A DNA stretch of 32,560 nt, from assembly GCA_947303145.1 (NCBI GenBank), contig CAMYXB010000003.1, forward strand, positions 1 to 32,560, given 5' to 3'. This stretch comes from an uncultured Clostridia bacterium (lineage in GTDB: Bacteria; Bacillota; Clostridia; Christensenellales; UBA1242). This document shows positions 30,493 through 32,560 of this stretch, piece after piece. How positions within the stretch are numbered: the stretch's first letter is position 1; every line of letters starts with the position of its first letter. Position numbers and translations under genes: made by a program. The notes under the pieces are model-generated. The model made no database searches. It was not told the DNA's origin and saw only the letters and a list, made by a program, of their open reading frames with translations.

Positions 30493-32213
30493 AAGAGAAG
30501 AGACTAATTACAGCAGCATTGACCTATGTCAACAATATCCCACACGTGGGGCATATAGTGGGGTGTCACCTCCCTGCAGATATTTTCGCTAGATTTTGCA
30601 GAAGTTATGGCTATGACACTACATTTGTCGGGGGTAGTGATATGCATGGCACGCCCAGCATGGTGACCGCACAGGAAATAGGAGTTGATGTAGAGACTCT
30701 CACATCTACTTTGCATGAAGTGCACAAGAAGATTTACTCTAGACTGGGCATTAGTTATGACATCTATTCCAACACTCACACAGATACACATGAAGAGATA
30801 ACTGACGACTTTTTCGCTAGTTTGCACAAGAGAGGATACATCAGTGAAGGCACCGCCAGTGTGTTCTACTGCGAGCATTGTGATACATTCCTGCCAGATA
30901 GGTTCGTCAGAGGCACTTGCCCAAAATGTGGCAACAAAGAGGCCAGTGGCGACCAGTGTGAGAAGTGCGACAGCCTCTTTTCTCCCGCTGAACTTATAGA
31001 TGCTGTGTGCAAGACTTGTGGAAATAAGGCAGTGCTGAAAGAGACCAAACATATTTTCCTCTCCTTGTCCAAGGGCGAGAAAATGCTGGAGGAATATATC
31101 GAGAGTAGAAAGGACGTGTGGCGTCCACATGTCTATAGTGAGGCGAAAAAGTGGCTCAAAGAGGGACTTAAGGATAGATGCATCTCAAGAGATATCAAGT
31201 GGGGATTCAAGGTTCCACTCGAGGGCTATGAGGACAAGGTCTTTTACGTGTGGTTTGACGCACCTATAGGATATATCTCCATAACCAAGGAATTATCTAA
31301 TGAAAAGTATCAAGACATTTGGAAAGAAAAAAACGGCAAGATATACAATTTTATCGGCAAGGATAATATCCAATTTCATACAGTGTTTTTCCCCACCATG
31401 CTACTTGAAGAGGGACACTACAATACAGCATACAACGTGGTGGGACTCAACTTCCTCAACTTCGAGGGCAAGAAGTTCAGCAAGTCCAAGAAAATCGGCG
31501 TATTCTGCAATGCCTTCCTTAATGATGATGTCAATGTAGATGTGGACACAATGAGAGCATACCTCACCACCATTATTCCAGAAAATAAGGATACAGATTT
31601 CAAGTGGGAGGAGTTTAAGAACAACTGCAACAGCGAACTTGTCGGCAAATTCGGCAACCTGTTCAATAGGACTCTCAACATGGTCAAGAACTATTTTAAT
31701 TGTCATTTAGACACCGACTTATCGGTCTTAGAACTAGGTGATGCCGACCAAGAGGTCGTGCGTAGCATACAGGAATTTCCTGCAAAAATCGCTTCTGCTT
31801 TTGAAAATGTAGAACTGAGAGAAGCGTATAAACTTATCATGAACTATGCGGTCGGTTGCAATGGGTATATTGAAAAATCGACCCCTTGGTCGCTCATGAA
31901 AGAAGGCAAAACAAAAGAGGCAGAAAAAGTGCTTTATCTAGCGCTCAATGTGTGTGCCTCACTTTGCATAGTAGCCAGTCCCATCATGCCAGATAAGACG
32001 AGAAGATTGTGGCAAGAGCAGTTGGGGCTATCTGGAGACCCCACATCGCCAGACTTCTGGCAAAGAGCCAGCCAGATGAATATTCCAAGTAGCCACACCA
32101 TTGGAGAAGTGTCACCTATGTTCGAAAGACTAGACGACATTCGTCTAAATGAGATAAAAGACATACTCTCTGAGCCATTTGATATAAAGGAATATTTTGA
32201 AAATAAGGATTGA
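30489..32213 (+). CDS. metG: Methionyl-tRNA synthetase
   Basis: This class I synthetase charges tRNA-Met. The HIGH motif reads HVGH near residue 19, and the KMSKS motif reads KFSKS. Two zinc knuckles are intact: CEHC paired with CPKC, and CEKC paired with CKTC. This gives the four-Cys-pair (two-zinc) type. KVFYVWFDAPIGYIS is the methionine-pocket region, and an anticodon-binding helical domain follows. The protein is 574 aa and lacks the C-terminal EMAPII-like dimer domain. There is no T-box in the short dtd leader. It is translationally coupled to dtd. No terminator is visible after the stop; a new promoter follows instead. Confidence 0.95.
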   Translation: MKEKRLITAALTYVNNIPHVGHIVGCHLPADIFARFCRSYGYDTTFVGGSDMHGTPSMVTAQEIGVDVETLTSTLHEVHKKIYSRLGISYDIYSNTHTDTHEEITDDFFASLHKRGYISEGTASVFYCEHCDTFLPDRFVRGTCPKCGNKEASGDQCEKCDSLFSPAELIDAVCKTCGNKAVLKETKHIFLSLSKGEKMLEEYIESRKDVWRPHVYSEAKKWLKEGLKDRCISRDIKWGFKVPLEGYEDKVFYVWFDAPIGYISITKELSNEKYQDIWKEKNGKIYNFIGKDNIQFHTVFFPTMLLEEGHYNTAYNVVGLNFLNFEGKKFSKSKKIGVFCNAFLNDDVNVDVDTMRAYLTTIIPENKDTDFKWEEFKNNCNSELVGKFGNLFNRTLNMVKNYFNCHLDTDLSVLELGDADQEVVRSIQEFPAKIASAFENVELREAYKLIMNYAVGCNGYIEKSTPWSLMKEGKTKEAEKVLYLALNVCASLCIVASPIMPDKTRRLWQEQLGLSGDPTSPDFWQRASQMNIPSSHTIGEVSPMFERLDDIRLNEIKDILSEPFDIKEYFENKD

Positions 32214-32226
32214 TAAAATGCCCCCC

Positions 32227-32255
32227 TTGACATCAAGTATAATTTATTATATAAT
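32227..32255 (+). promoter_or_regulatory. Consensus promoter of the last partial gene
   Basis: A perfect TTGACA (32227-32232), a 17-bp spacer and a perfect TATAAT (32250-32255) make this the strongest promoter in the window. GAAGAGAGG precedes the ATG. Confidence 0.85.
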
Positions 32256-32278
32256 GTGCGGGAAGAGAGGATATTATA

Positions 32279-32560
32279 ATGAGTATTGAAGAAAATAAAA
32301 ATGATTTCAATATACAACTTGCACCAGAATTATTGTTCAAGGATATATACTGTGCCAGAAGATATGCAAGGATAGTGGAAGTTAACAAAGACAAGAATCA
32401 AGATATAATCAATTTTCTTGAAAGATGGGGCAAGGCCATGCAGTATCTTATAGAGGTAGAGGGCATAAGTGTAGCCGAGAGTGCAGATGCTACGCAGTTT
32501 ACTTGCGACCTAGAGGGTATGAGTGGAATGACTTTTGGCTTGGCTGTCAAAACACTGTGT
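32279..32560 (+). CDS. Partial unknown protein, cut by the window end
   Basis: This open frame is missing from the ORF track because it has no stop before the window end. From the ATG it gives 94 residues starting MSIEENKNDFNIQLAPELLF. It is soluble and mixed in charge, with no signal peptide. Segments YCARRYARIVEVNKDK and FLERWGKAMQYLIEVEG look helical. I do not recognise a family. The consensus promoter and ribosome site make it a real, well-expressed gene. The remainder lies beyond the window. Confidence 0.75.
   Translation, partial: MSIEENKNDFNIQLAPELLFKDIYCARRYARIVEVNKDKNQDIINFLERWGKAMQYLIEVEGISVAESADATQFTCDLEGMSGMTFGLAVKTLC

Overview
The window looks like a chromosomal segment from a low-to-moderate GC Bacillota, most likely an uncultivated, probably anaerobic Clostridia-type organism. 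This is an inference from three things: Shine-Dalgarno/sigma-A signals of the AGGAGG and TTGACA-17-TATAAT type, the gene content (SpoIIP-like amidase, rubrerythrin, QueH, Rrf2 regulator), and strong use of AGA/AGG and ATA codons. The genetic code is standard. I see no phage, insertion sequence, CRISPR array or rRNA; one tRNA gene is present.

Layout. 1-530 is non-coding and carries two pairs of tandem structured repeats. These are followed on the minus strand by an aberrant tRNA-Pro(CGG) at 538-614. Next come a minus-strand signal peptidase I, a plus-strand 67-aa orphan and a minus-strand rubrerythrin. A long plus-strand operon runs from 2727 to 10701: CYTH-like protein, nucleoside hydrolase, lipoprotein, small membrane protein, DnaB, a short AlaRS and a membrane-anchored beta-repeat protein. 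It converges on a minus-strand SpoIIP-like gene that lies downstream of an XRE regulator.

The XRE regulator faces a secreted protein gene (12444) across a region with three similar 16-bp operators. Then follow a GC-rich four-way-junction element, queH, and an LRR/transglutaminase-like protein. A minus-strand TetR/P-type ATPase operon diverges from a divergent pyruvate kinase, which is followed 18 nt later by a 2203-aa lipoprotein with MBG-like repeats. A second secreted protein related to the 12444 product comes next. A minus-strand fold-III PLP enzyme that lacks canonical decarboxylase residues follows, then a leaderless Rrf2 regulator, dtd-metG, and a partial gene cut by the window end.

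Common themes. Three genes (signal peptidase, queH, Rrf2) have strong promoters whose -10 box ends exactly 7 nt before the ATG, with no Shine-Dalgarno, so they are predicted leaderless. Much of the remaining content is envelope or secretion related: signal peptidase, two paralogous secreted proteins (one under an apparent XRE switch), a giant lipoprotein, a second lipoprotein and a beta-repeat protein. Several housekeeping enzymes (AlaRS, PK, Dtd, the PLP enzyme) are shortened or carry substitutions in signature motifs, as in a deep-branching, streamlined lineage. All functional calls come from reading motifs by eye; no database search was run.
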